Below are positions 12,336 to 23,558 of a stretch of 64,000 bases of DNA, piece by piece (within the stretch, counting starts at the first letter, position 1; every line of letters begins with the position of its first letter). The stretch spans positions 170,887 to 234,886 of the forward strand of contig MNCI01007621.1 of assembly GCA_015680685.1 (NCBI GenBank). Reading direction: 5' to 3'. This DNA is from Gnetum montanum. Taxonomy: Eukaryota > Streptophyta > Gnetopsida > Gnetales > Gnetaceae. The notes under the pieces were generated by a model. It saw only the letters and a program-made list of their open reading frames with translations. It made no database searches and was not told the DNA's origin. The position numbers and the translations under genes were made by a program.

Positions 12336-12350
12336 TCAGTCACGGGGGTA
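12336..12350 (+). other. Polypurine tract of element B-C
   Basis: The string CAGTCACGGGGGTA directly precedes the 3' LTR, inside a longer conserved lead (GAGTTTTCATTCAGT) shared by elements D, E-F, G-H and K. It primes plus-strand DNA synthesis in LTR elements. Confidence 0.8.
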
Positions 12351-13237
12351 TGATTAGTCATGATTTTCTCAGCTCTGATATCAAATATCTGATATTGAAG
12401 CCTCAATATTGGGTATCTGATATCAAGTCCCAAGAAGCGATGTTGGATATCTGATATCGTCTCTTTGGTGCTATCCTATAAATACAACACTCAAGGTGCA
12501 TGGTTGGGATATAGCTTAGTTTTTAGATTTTAGTTAGCTTTTTCATAGATTGTTAATTTCTAGTTCTATTAGTCCTAGTGCATGCTTATAGTGTGATGTT
12601 TGTGATTGTATAGCATCCTTATTCAAGTGTGATGTACTTGGATATGTTACATGACTGGAAATAAAGATCGTGATTACTTCCATCATTGCAACATCCACTT
12701 AGATTATTATTGCTTTCAATTTCTAATTGTTTAATTATTTACTATTTTCTTTAGTTAATATTTTGATATATTGCTCTTTATGATTCCTATCATTAAGCAA
12801 AATGAATTAATCACGAGCGCTTAAGTGTAATTACTTGGTAACCCAGCAGTGTATTATCTGGAAAGCCCAATGATGTACGCTTGGCAATCCCAATGGTAGT
12901 TATATGAAGCCTAAGGCATGTATGGATGATTGGGGATAGATACTCATTGCACATAGGCCAGCTTAGATCTTATTTTCCATTGTTCATTAGCTGAATTAAT
13001 TAATCTCCTTATCATCATTAGGAGTAGTGTAGGAATAGGCAACATCATCATATGCCTCGCTTTAGACTAAACCTTACGTGACAAAGCTACCACTAGTCCA
13101 AGTGGGAAGATAGCAAATTGTGATCAAGGCATAATGATTTAGATGCACAACTAGTCCCATCCACAGAATTTGACTAGATCATGCATGAACACTTGTGATT
13201 TATATGGTTGGACATAGGGGTACCTTGCTGCTCATCA
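12351..13237 (+). repeat. 3' LTR of element B-C
   Basis: 887 bp, TGATTAG to CTCATCA, collinear with 3981-4873. TATA box TATAAATA at 12477-12484, preceded by GATATC/GATATT motifs. Followed directly by the ACTAT duplication (13238-13242). Confidence 0.92.
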
Positions 13238-13242
13238 ACTAT
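13238..13242. repeat. Target site duplication ACTAT (right copy)
   Basis: Exact repeat of 3976-3980; copia coding sequence resumes here. Confidence 0.95.
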
Positions 13243-15835
13243 ACCAATTGGATGGTGTTATAGTGACTAGCAAAACTGAAGTCTTTCATGCATGAAAAGA
13301 GAACTTCACCATGGGTCTATGGCATAAAAGACTTGGGAATGTGGGAGAAAAGTCTATCTAGATTCTTCAAGAAAAAGATATAATTAAAGGTAATATCCAA
13401 GGTCATTTACCACTATGTGAACATTGCTTGAATGAAAAACAACATCATTTGAGCTTTCCTACAAGTACTCAAAGAGCTAAAAACATATTGGATCTAGTTC
13501 ATAGTGAGGTGTTTGGTCTTGTTTTGGTAACTTTGCTTGTCAATTCTAAATATTATGTTTCCTTCATAGATAATTATTCTAGGAAAGCATGGATTTACTT
13601 CCTAAAATTCTAATATGAAGTCTTTGATGAATTCAAGGAATGTAAAGCTCTTGTTGAAAACCAATCTAACCAAATAATTAAAGCCCTCAGAATAGATAAT
13701 GGTAGGGAATTTTTTTCAAATAAATTTGAAAAGCTTTTATAGGACTCATGATATTTTCATGGAGAAGAGCATTCTAAGCACTCCATAGAAAAATGGAGTT
13801 ACAAAATAGATGCATAGAATGTTCTTAGAATGAGCTCACTATATGCTCAATGATGTTGGTATTGAAAAGAAATTTTGGGCAAAAGTTATGATGACATCTT
13901 AGTACTGAATAAACAAAATGCCCTCATCATCACTAGGTGTTAGAATCTCACAAGAGATATAGTCTAGTAAGAAAGTTTCATTGGATCAATTAAGAGTATT
14001 TGGGAGTATAGCTTATTATCATGTGCTTAAGGAATGTAAATCCAAATTGGATTATAAATCCAATAAATGTATTTTTCTTGTATATGACCATGGTGTAAAA
14101 GGATATAAGCTATGGAATCCCAATACTAATAGAAGCATGTATAGCAAAGATGTGGTGTTTATGGAATCATATCAACTTGATATGGTTGAAGAAAATGTTT
14201 AAGAAAAAGCTCATTATGATATTGACCAAGAATCAACTACAAAACAACTTGATGATGAAATTAATGATGGGGAAGATCCACCTCAAGAAGAAGATCAACC
14301 ATTGAGAAGGTCAACTTGGATAAGATGAATACCTAAGAATTTAGATTTGTATGTTGTATGTATTAGTGATGCTTCTCAAACCTATAAAGAAGCTTGAAAT
14401 TCAAAAGTCAGTGAAACTTAGAAAAATGCTATGGATGAAGGAATAAAATCACTAATGAAAAATAGGACATGGAAATGTATTGAACTTCCTTCTGGAAGAA
14501 AACCTATTGGTTGTAGATGGCTTTTCAGGGTAAAAGAAGGAGTAATATATAAGGCAAGACTAGTAGCAAAAGGGTACTATCAAAAGAAGGGTATTGACTA
14601 TGAAGAAGTTTTTGCATTAGTGGTAAAGTTAAACATCCATAAGATCTTCAATGTCTTTTTTGGATGCTTTAGATCCTGAAGTTGAACACATGGATGTTAA
14701 GACTATGTTTCTTCATGAAGATCTTGATGAAGAAATCTACATGTAATAGCTTAAAGGCTATGTGATTAAGGGTAAGAAGAACATGGTATGTCACTTGCTG
14801 AAATCCTTGTATGGGTTGAAAAAATTCCCTAGGATGTGATATAAGAAATTTGATTCTTACATGATAAGTTTTTGGTTTGTAAGGGCTAATAATAATCCTT
14901 GTATTTATCTAAAGAAAAATTCATGGACATGTTTGATACTACTATTGTATGTTGATGATATGTTGATAGCAAGGAACAGTATGCAAGATGGACCTTGGTG
15001 CCATAAGAAACATCTTGGGCATGAAAATTAAAAGAGATAGAAAAAGTCAAAAGTTATGGCTTGGCTAATCTGCATATGTTAATAAAGTTTTAGAAAAATT
15101 TAATATGTAGAATTTTAAGCTAGTAAACACTCTGTTCTTTGTGGGCATGAAATTATCAATGGATCAATGCCCTGGAATAGATGAAAAAATGGGGAAAATG
15201 ACCAAAATCCCCTATGCTAATGATGTAGGAAGCCTCTTGTATGCAATGGTATGTGCTAGGCTTGGTATTGCATATGTAGTGGGAGTTGTGAGCAAGTTTA
15301 TGTCTAATCCTAGTAAGAAACATTAGATGATTATTAAAAGAATTCTTGGGTATCTTCAAGGTGCTATTAATTTTGTCATCTTTATGAGAAATGTTCCTTT
15401 GGATTGCATGGCTTTGTGGATGCAGATTAGGAAGGTGACCTAGATCACTAAAAATCCACAAGTGGATATGTTTTTAAAATAAACATAGGTGTGGTTAGCT
15501 AGATTAGCAATAGACAAGGCTATCTGGCATTGTCAATAACAAAGGTGGAGTTTGTAGCAACCTCTCAAGCAAGCAAAGAAGCAGTTTGGCTATAACAATT
15601 GGTCAAAGATTTTGGGCAAGACAAAAAGAAAGTAAACAACTCTTATGATAATCAAAGTGCAACCTTCTTGTTGAAGAATCCCAAGTTCTATGTAAGGAAA
15701 AAACACATTAAAATAAATTACCATTTTATTCAAGATCAAATTGAAAAAGGAAGGATTTCTCTAGAAAGGATTCCTACATTGGAAAATCTAGTAGATATGT
15801 TGACTAAGATAATTCTTGTGGACAAGTTCAACTAG
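13243..15835 (+). pseudogene. copia pol: integrase, reverse transcriptase, RNase H (broken)
   Basis: Continues the copia polyprotein after the gypsy insertion. In order: GAG-pre-integrase motif LWHKRLGNVGEKS (about 13320), the integrase zinc region (CEHCLNEKQHHLSF), core integrase (HSEVFG, VSFIDNYSRKAWIYFLK, IDNGREFFS), RT palm (KARLVAKGYYQKKGIDYEEVFA; the catalytic YVDD-type segment near 14950 reads LYVDDM-like) and RNase H end (SITKVEFVATSQASKEAVWL, HIKINYHFIQDQIEKG, then LVDMLTK) closing at 15835. The family enzymes copy the RNA and insert the DNA. Many stops (often at Trp or Gln) and frame shifts make it inactive. Confidence 0.85.
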
Positions 15836-15862
15836 TGTAAAAAATAACTTGGATTGGTAAAT

Positions 15863-16433
15863 TGTGAAATGTAACAATTGCTACTAGTTGTAATGCTTTA
15901 AAATAAACAAGTGAAATAATTGTTAAGTATGTTGTTAATTTTAAGTTGAAAACACCTTCATGTTGTAATGGTTTCCATGTTGGCTAAAAATAACAAAAGC
16001 CAAAGTATGTAATATGTCAAAATAATATGTAATTGCTCACATCTAATTTGGCCATGATTAATTATGAATTATAACTCTATAATTTGGCTTTTACGTAAAC
16101 AATGACATTATGACCACTATATAAGTGGATGCTTGGGTGATCTTAGCATAATCACATCTTCACCAAATCAAAGGGTGTGTGAGGCATAATTTAAGTTGCA
16201 GTCTCTTTCTCTTGTGAAAGCTTGATCTAAGCTTGTTGTAAGTTTCAAAGAAATGAGGACTTGGATTTCTAAGGCTTGCTCGTAACTGGAGCCATTGTTG
16301 GGGTTTTTTGTATGCTTTCCCCAAGATAATTTCTTATGATCTTGGTGCATTTCTTTCAATTCTATATTTGAATTTCTAGTTTTACCACTTGCTGTTACTT
16401 TATTATCTTACTTGATTGAGGTGTAAATTAACA
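15863..16433 (+). repeat. copia 3' LTR
   Basis: About 571 bp from TGTGAAATG to TTAACA, starting shortly after the polyprotein end. Its last 292 bp match the 5' LTR remnant. The left border is set by the TG start next to GGATTGGTAAAT, a polypurine-like string, and is less certain than the right border. Confidence 0.75.
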
Positions 16434-16497
16434 TAAAAATCAGAAATTTTTGCTACTTAATGAATTCAAATTGAAAAGACAAATATAATACAATATT

Positions 16498-16826
16498 ATG
16501 CTTCCTGAAGTAGAGATGATGACCTTTGAAGTTAAAGCCATTTGTTATCTTATAGCTTGCACTCAATTTTTCTCAATTCTCACTGAATACTTCAAAAAAG
16601 GAATGGTGGAATCCCAATATAAAGGATGGTCACATGAGGGAGTTTTATGGCTTAGTAAATGGAATATACAAGAACATTTTCTTTGTTCTAATCCTAAATA
16701 GGTTCACAAATTGGTGAAACAAATAGTATTTCAAAAATTTTGGGAAAATCTAGAAGCAGAGAAATATTTCTATTTGAATAGTAAACTATTTATCTATTGC
16801 TATGCCTTATCATTTGTCATGCATAA
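16498..16826 (+). pseudogene. Unrecognised ORF with one in-frame stop, cut by an LTR
   Basis: From MLPEVEMMTFEVKAICYL the same frame continues past a single TAG (16699-16701) as VHKLVKQIVFQKFWENLEAEKYF and stays open to the gypsy LTR at 16827, about 110 codons in all. It is rich in Trp, Phe and Lys and does not look like the surrounding retroelement proteins. I do not recognise it. It could be an exon fragment of a host gene or of a foreign element lying between the copia 3' LTR and the gypsy LTR, or simply a chance ORF. Confidence 0.3.
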
Positions 16827-17726
16827 TGATGAACGGTGGAGTAATCTAGCACCCAACCATAAGAGATACAAGTGTTCATGCGTAGCCCAATCAAATTCTG
16901 TGGACAAGGCAATGTAATTATGTTAATAATTGGTTTGAGTTTGTGATCACTATCTTCCCACTTGAGCTAGTAAAATTAATGTGTATGGTTTAACTCATAG
17001 AGAGGTGTATGATAACTAATGTTGCTTTGGCCATTTTACTCCTAGTAAACATGAGGTAAATGAAAGTGGTTTGTAAGTCTAAGTAAACAACAAATGAATC
17101 TAGTCTAGCCTAGGCAATGCACATCCATTCCTGACTCTTCATACATATCTTGGACTTATGTAATTGTTATTGGGATTACCAAATATCTTGCTACTAAGTG
17201 AACTAAGTGATAATACTATTGGGTTACCAAACGATCACACTTAGTGCTCAGAATTAGTCATATCCATTCTACTTAACAATAGTAAAAGTAATGTTCATGG
17301 AAAAGTAAATCAGTAACTAGGAAAATAGAACATGTTATACTAAGTTAAAACTATAAACATTAGTCTAAGTAAATAATAAAGAAATCTAGGTGATGCTGTA
17401 ATGATGCAAAGTAATCTTGATCTTTATTTTTGATCATGAAACATGTCTAAGTACATTCCACTCAAATAAAGACTCTATTCAAATACTTAACATCACACTA
17501 CGGGCATACATTGCTAAGTGCTAAGTGCTAAAATTAAGAAAAAAAATGACAAAATTTTGCTAAGGTTGGAATGAAACTATTGTTGGACCATGTGCCTAAG
17601 TGTCGTATTTATAGGACTACATGTGTCCACGATATTGGATATCAACATCGTAGATATTGTGGATTCGATATCATGGCTCGGATATTAAATGCCTGATATC
17701 ATAGCTGATAAAAAATCAAGTTATCA
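16827..17726 (-). repeat. 3' LTR of element D
   Basis: 900 bp, TGATGAA to TTATCA on the plus strand. On the minus strand the U3 holds several GATATC/CGATATC motifs and a TATA box (CCTATAAATA, near 17608-17617). It resembles the LTR at 57930-58607 more closely than the others. Confidence 0.85.
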
Positions 17727-17741
17727 TATCCCCACAACTGA
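17727..17741 (-). other. Polypurine tract of element D
   Basis: Minus strand reads CAGTTGTGGGGATA directly before the LTR, with the conserved AAGTTTTCAATCAGT lead upstream. Confidence 0.75.
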
Positions 17742-17936
17742 TTGAAAACTTGTCCTTAAGTTAAAAAAAATGAGGATGGAGTTCCTTATAAAATTGGAAG
17801 GTAGATTCTCATGACACTAATTACTATGTACATGACTCTTAATTGTCATAGCGATGTTTGCAAAAATGACACAAAACATGACATGATAACTTTAACAAAA
17901 AAAATTTGGTGTAGCTTGATGTAGCCTTATGTAGTT

Positions 17937-20060
17937 CTAGGTGGCGTTGTCTCCTCTATCGGTTGCTTCCCCTTATCAATAGGCTTTTGAAATTTGTATT
18001 AGTTTAAGAGCTCCTGAAGCTTCTCCTCTTCCTAGGTCATGTACCGTCAATGCTTGTTATACAATGTGTGATGGAGTGGGTACATCCCATGGGCATGACA
18101 TCTATAGGAACATTGATTTTCCTTGATGTACCACACTACGAATTACCTTCTCTTCTCTTCAAGTGCTTTGGCCTTTTCTCATAGTTCATGGTAATTAGTC
18201 AATCTTTTGGCCAAGTTTGTTGCTACATCCTTTTGCCTTTGGTAGCTAGCCTTCCCTACTTCTAGTTTAGAGTTTGCCACTTGAAGTTTCTATAAAGCAT
18301 ATTTATGATTTGCAAACTCTTTTTTATATAGAGCATATGTGGCTGCTACTTACTATTCTAGCTCATTCTTGGGCCTACCTACTATTAACATGGCTAAGTT
18401 AGCATAATGGAGGTCTTTGTTTTTCACTTCTTCCTAATGAATGTGGGCATAAATATCTAGGATGGGCTAAATCTTGAACCCTAAACCCTAAGCCCTAAAC
18501 CTTGAATCTCTTTCTTGTTAATTTACTTGTACATGCCCACCTCATTTTACCATGCACTTATTTTAATGGTTGACTTTTGATGAATGATGTGTACCTCCTC
18601 CATAGAGAGGGTTCTATTTTCTCTTGCGGGGTGACTCATATCCTGGTTGACCCTTACTAGTTATTCCCTTAACTAATGGATGCTACTAGGTAGGCCTATT
18701 CTATCATGGTCAACCTCATGTTGTCAGTAGCAAGTTGTTTATTTTCTTCTTGAGCTACAATAAGTTCCTTCACATGTGCATATGTTTGTGCTTCAGCTAC
18801 AGAGGCATTCCATATTGCTTTCTCCTTCTCTGTTGCCATTTGTTTATTTTACTTGATCAGGTAATTTATCTACTCTATCCTAAATAATTCTATTTGGTCA
18901 AGTGCAATGAGTTGTGTAGGATCCCTATGTTCAACTCTCAAGGCTACAAGCTCTTCTTGTCATCTTAGAATTTCATTTTCTACATGCTTTGCCCTTATCT
19001 ATGTCATGACTAGTTTTTCTTTGGTAGCGATGAGCTCATACTGTACTATTGTAACATCACTAGGGATGTCGAAAAGTGTTGTCATGACTTTCCCAGTCTA
19101 TAGTAGTCTATCAAGCAAATCCTCATGATTAGTAGGAGTCATTGAGGTTCTAGCTCACATTTGAGCATCTCTAGCTCTAGTTAGATTGATTGGTGATATA
19201 ATAGGTCCATTGAAAGATTCTTTAATGTGATCAATGATCACCTCTACTACTCCCATTGCATCTTCATTACCACTACTGTGGCTCCTTCTCTAGTCTCAAG
19301 CACCACTTCGAATGATGCAACGTTCCCAGAGATCTGTTGTGACCATTGCACCTCTCCTCCTGACTATAGTGAGATTTGTCCACTTGTTGGATCTGCTAAA
19401 ACTATGAGTTGGATGGCATTGTCAATAACTTTATAAAGATTGGCCTCCTCCCTTCTTCCCCAGCTAATTATTTTTACATTCTATTGTAGATGACTCATCG
19501 ATGGTCTATAATCTTGCAGTGGTGGTAGTGGAACTTGCTGTTGTTGTTGTTCTTATTATTGTTGTTATTGCTCTTGATATTGTTGTTATTTTTCTCCTAT
19601 TGTTGCTCTTTCTATTGTTCTTATTTTTGTTCTTATTCTTCATCTTGATCTTTCCTGGGTGGTACTAGTTTGAGAAACCTAGTGTATGAAGCATTTTGGG
19701 CTCTCCTGGGAATGTCGTTGGTGTATCCTAGGATTTCAACTCACTTGCATAGCTTTTTGATAAGCCAAGGAAATGGAAGTGTTGGCTTCCATGCCTTTCT
19801 TTCTTCAAACCACCTTTGTGTTTCCATAAATTAGAGTTGTATGAGGTTGGCATTGTATTTGCCCATTAGGATTACACTTCCTTTAGTAGCATAAGTGGAC
19901 AGTTGGTTGATTCCTTTTGTTGGGAATAGGCTATAAGTGCCAATTTTGAAGTAGATTCTTTCTTCCAGAGTTAGGTCATTATAGCCCTTATCTTCTTTGC
20001 CATATGCCTATTTTAGCCATAGTTTTTTGGTTTTAAGATATGATTAGGTGGATAGATGTT
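17937..20060 (-). pseudogene. ORF2 of element D, 5' end displaced, broken
   Basis: The C terminus at 17937 reads KGKQPIEETTPPRTT, the same end as the ORF2 copies at 12169 and 54258. Toward the N terminus come a coiled-coil region, a linker that is Gln-rich here (CAA-type repeats at about 19525-19640, partly turned into TAA/TAG), the conserved PLPPLQDYRPSMSHLQ, and the PF20167-like domain (AYGKEDKGYNDLTLEERI, YSLFPTKGINQLSTYATKG, LPFPWLIKKLCK) at 19680-20040. The gene is cut at 20060 by the 5' LTR of element E-F inside the LSTR segment. The linker differs from the Glu-rich linker of element B-C, so it evolves fast while both ends are kept. Confidence 0.75.
20056..20060. repeat. Target site duplication of element E-F, left copy (ATGTT)
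   Basis: ATGTT here and ATGTG at 29517-29521, four of five bases alike. Removing the element rejoins ORF2 of element D across the site. Confidence 0.7.
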
Positions 20061-20883
20061 TGATGAGCCGCGATATCAGGGCTATGATATCGGAGCCTTC
20101 CAAGTGATATCGAACATTCGATATCAGGGCCTATCTTGTCATCTATAAATAAGAGGCAGGCACACTTGGTTTGGCAATAGTTAGTAAATTAGTCTTAGTC
20201 CCTTACTCGAACTCTTGCCTTTTTCCCTTCTTAGAGTTAGAATTATTTCTGAGTGCCCACAGTAGGAGTCATAGAGCAAACGGATCTATATTCGAGCATT
20301 GTGTACCTAAGCACACCTTGTGGTTGGAAATAAAGACAAAATTTGTGATAAACTTTGCAATACTCAGAATCGCTTATTTAATGTTATTTACAGTTATTTA
20401 ATGCTCTCCTTAGTTAATTAATGTTCTCTCTCTCTCTCACCTTGTTAACTCTCCCAAGTAAGCACACTCAATACGACCACTTTGAGCATGCATGGAACAC
20501 TTGGTAACCGAGTAACAATTAGCGTTTGGTAATCCCAATAGTGTTGCACTAGTTCAGGATGTGGAAAAAAATTAGGAACGGATGCTGGTGTTAGGACTAG
20601 TTAAAGCATAGCTGAGTAGTTAAATTAAATTAGTTACTTAATTAGTTCACTTCTCCCTTTGTAGCACCAGGACATAAAACATAAAAATATATAAAAACCA
20701 TATACCTCAAGTTTACTTAATCATACAATTGCGTTATATAAGTAAGCTTGGGAAGACAACGATTGACTAACTCATCTAGGTTCTGTAAAGATGCATAAGC
20801 ACTTAGTCCTTGAAATTCGACTGGATTGTGCATGTACGCCCGTATTCATATGGTTGAGTGTAGGGATGTCTCGCCACTCATCA
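20061..20883 (+). repeat. 5' LTR of element E-F
   Basis: 823 bp, TGATGAG to CTCATCA. GCGATATC, GATATCGG and CGATATC motifs lie ahead of a TATA box (TATAAATA, 20144-20151). A short CT microsatellite is present near 20425-20438. Confidence 0.92.
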
Positions 20884-20884
20884 T

Positions 20885-20902
20885 TAGCGCCATTACCGGG
20901 GA
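20885..20902 (+). other. Primer binding site, tRNA-Asp type
   Basis: TAGCGCCATTACCGGGGA differs from the perfect tRNA-Asp site at three positions, all G-to-A. Confidence 0.88.
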
Positions 20903-21021
20903 CTTTGTTGTTTGTGCACTAGTTGGAACTTAGGAAATCTTCACATCATTGGAATGAACCCTTAGGGTTGGTTATCTTACAATTATTGAAATGAAAAGTA
21001 TTGCACATTGAATAGACAATT

Positions 21022-23400
21022 ATGTCTCCTTCTTCTTACGAGAGTGTTTCACTACCTAGGTCCGATATAGGGAACAATTGCAGGCGTAGTACACATGATA
21101 ATCCACTAGTCCCTCAACAGTTTCATGTGGTATATGTTCATCCCAATGAGTATATACTGAACTTTACCTTTATCCTTCACCAGGATGAACAACTATGTTA
21201 GTGTGATTTAGAATGTAACATAGTGTTACCTCTCGATTGCTCAGTCTCAGGCATGCTCCTTCATGATCTCACAAGAATTGGTATGTAGCACTTACAGGCA
21301 GAGTACGTTGTGCATGATCACAACTTGAGAGAGTATTGACCTATGAAGGTACAACATCAAAGGGATCTCCAACAGGAGAGACATCATGAATCCATGAAGG
21401 GGAAGTTGTCTCAGAATGTCCCGTATGTCATAGGTGAAGATGAATGTGGTGAACCTACCTTAGAAAGTCTCCCACACAATGATGTTCCTCCCGTTAACTT
21501 TGGTCAAGGGATGGTGTATCATAATCTTCACTCAACTATTCATAACTCGGATTCTGGTACCAATAGACACAAAGGGTCTGAAAAAGGAATATGAACACAT
21601 GACAAAGATGGAATTCTGATCATAACTGCCATCGAGGCCGCAACTACCGAAGAGAAGGAAGCAGGCACCATCATGGTGACGGTTCTCCTTCTTCACCTTC
21701 ATCATCTCCTTCACACTCTCCTTCAAGATCTGGATGCAGTCATAAGGAAAAATACCTTGAGGATAATGGTAAGCGAAATGGGAATCATAGATAAAGTAGC
21801 TGAGAAAGGGGACAAGGGCATTCTAGAGAAACTCATCATGAAAGGAGGGAGAGTAGGGAACAACATAGGCATCATAGACACCATAGATAGTATGATCATG
21901 ATGAACCCCTACTTGCTACCTGAAGTATGCTAGATATAATTGAGGCCATTAAAATCCCAAAAAGGCACAAAAAAGATAGTAGGATCAAAAGAGTGGGCAT
22001 GAACAATTTCTCACAATTAGAAGGGGGATACAACACTGATCCTCAAAATCATTTGCAAGCATTTCATGATGCATGTGCCTTGCAAAACATAGGAAACAAG
22101 TGGTAAAAACTCAAGTTGTTTCCACGGACGTTGATCAAGGAAGTGGAAAGTTGGTACTGGTTCTTAGCACTAGAATCCATTCGCCGATGGAGTACCATGT
22201 TAGAACTGTTCAATGATAAGTATTAAATGTACTCTTGAGTGTCCAACCTGAAAAAGCAAATCCAAGGATGGAAACAAGGAGGGCATGAACCCTTGGATGC
22301 TGCCATGGGCCAATATTATGCACTATTACATCATTGCCCAAGCCATGGTTACTCGTAAAGGGAACAACTACACCATCTCATAGATGGGCTTAGTTACAAA
22401 ATGCGAAGAACCCTTGGGACTTATGCCCGAGGAAGGTTATCTAAGCTTAGGGCCCATCAAGTACAAAGACTGTTTGAGCAAGTTGCTAAAGAGGAAGGTG
22501 AGTTAAGGAAAAGAGAGAGTGCAGAAGAATATAACAGAGATGCTTCCCTTTGACAGAAGGGTGTTAGATTTTCTAAGGATGAAGAAGAGTCACCACTTGA
22601 TGAGATGGTGAATAGGAAAACCTTGCCCATTTAAAAACTTGCATCGGAAGTATCGACAAAGGTGGACCAAATGTGGGACTCCCTAGATAATAGATTTCAA
22701 ACAGTTCTCAAAATAGTAGAGGAGTCTAGAGAGGAATGTAGTGATCGAGAAAAGAGAAAAAAGAGAGAAGTTGAATATGCACGTAACAAAGGTAAGGGCA
22801 AAGTTGCCATCATCGAAGAGGTTGTGGATTTAGATATAGACAATGATGGTGGATGTGAGATATGCCAATATGACCATCCTAAAGGATGTTGCCCTGTAAT
22901 CTCACATCTGTAGGAGTCTGGGGTGTATGCACTTTACCCACGATGAAATAGAAGGCAAACACCTCGAAGGTTACCTTATCCCCAAGGTAACCCAAGGCAG
23001 TTCCACGAACTCTTGATGTATTATCCAAGTGGAACTCCACCACAACCAAATGAGTAGTATCAATAGTGGCAGCACCGACAATCATGGGGAATGCCACCAC
23101 CATGTCAACAATACCCTTACTGTCAACCTGACTTGTATGGATACTACGTGTAGCAACCAATCTCTCCACGTGACTCTACTAGTCACGTTACTCCCCAACC
23201 TTACTACCAAACCCATGAGTATTATAGAACTCCTTCTCCTAGAGGTGATGTTCCACAAACATATATCCTTCTCATCTGGCTGCATATCTTTCACCCTTAA
23301 CTCCATTACCACTAGCTCCATCCATGCAGGGTGAGCTCCCTACCCAGCTGTAACAATGTAATGCTACAAGGGCTGTTAATCCTCATCCTATTGTTGGTTC
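21022..23400 (+). pseudogene. gag of element E-F (broken)
   Basis: Starts MSPSSYESVSLPRSD at 21022 and shares the N-terminal block (HPNEYILNFTFILHQDEQL) with the gag genes at 1292 and 57781. It then has an acidic/Arg-rich region, the Retrotrans_gag core (22000-22400: NNFSQLEGGYNTDPQNH, STMLELFNDKY, GWKQGGHEPLDAAMG), a coiled region (VDQMWDSLDNRFQTVLKI), a zinc knuckle CEICQYDHPKGCC (22855-22893; C-x2-C-x3-H-x4-C) and a Tyr/Gln/Pro-rich tail. Stops often stand at expected Gln or Trp codons. Gag packages the genomic RNA; protease follows. Confidence 0.82.
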
Positions 23401-23558
23401 AGATAATCGCACAAAGAAGAGACCTTTTTTTAGAACCAATAGTCCAACAAAGTCCTTACAGCCATGAGCGGCTAATTGTCCAAATGTCTCACCATCATTC
23501 GAAACTTCGGAACTCCCTTCAAACCAAAGGCCACATTCAACACACACAATCATGTTGA

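Larger units (their letters stand above)
3981..13237 (+). mobile_element. Ty3/gypsy element B-C: gag + ORF2, no pol (non-autonomous)
   Basis: A complete element with both LTRs (3981-4873 and 12351-13237), a tRNA-Asp primer site, polypurine tract and exact ACTAT target duplication. Inside are gag (4998-7495), a noncoding block (7496-8820), a promoter-like segment (8820-8910) and ORF2 (9478-12169). No protease, reverse transcriptase, RNase H or integrase motif is visible anywhere between gag and ORF2, so replication would need pol from another element. The same order is seen in element G-H (46787-55253). The LTR pair has diverged clearly, mostly by transitions, so the insertion is old. Confidence 0.88.
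2476..16433 (+). mobile_element. Ty1/copia element, broken by gypsy insertions
   Basis: Plus-strand copia element with gag and protease on the left (2829-3975), interrupted by gypsy element B-C (3981-13237), and integrase, reverse transcriptase and RNase H on the right (13243-15835). Integrase precedes RT, which defines Ty1/copia. The 5' LTR remnant (2476-2766) matches the last 292 bp of the 3' LTR (15863-16433). The primer site is of initiator tRNA-Met type. Without the nested insertion the retained part is about 4.7 kb. Confidence 0.88.
16827..20060 (-). mobile_element. Ty3/gypsy element D, 3' part (minus strand), split by element E-F
   Basis: Its 3' LTR (16827-17726), polypurine tract (17727-17741) and most of an ORF2 gene (17937-20060) lie here. 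The gene is cut at 20061 by the LTR of element E-F and seems to resume for about 45 bp at 29517. No gag, pol or 5' LTR of this element is found to the right, so it was truncated there before or after the nested insertion. Confidence 0.8.

Noticed and set aside
20425-20440. CT microsatellite as a regulatory element
   Set aside because: A short simple repeat inside an LTR, also in the 3' LTR with a different length; ordinary slippage is enough.
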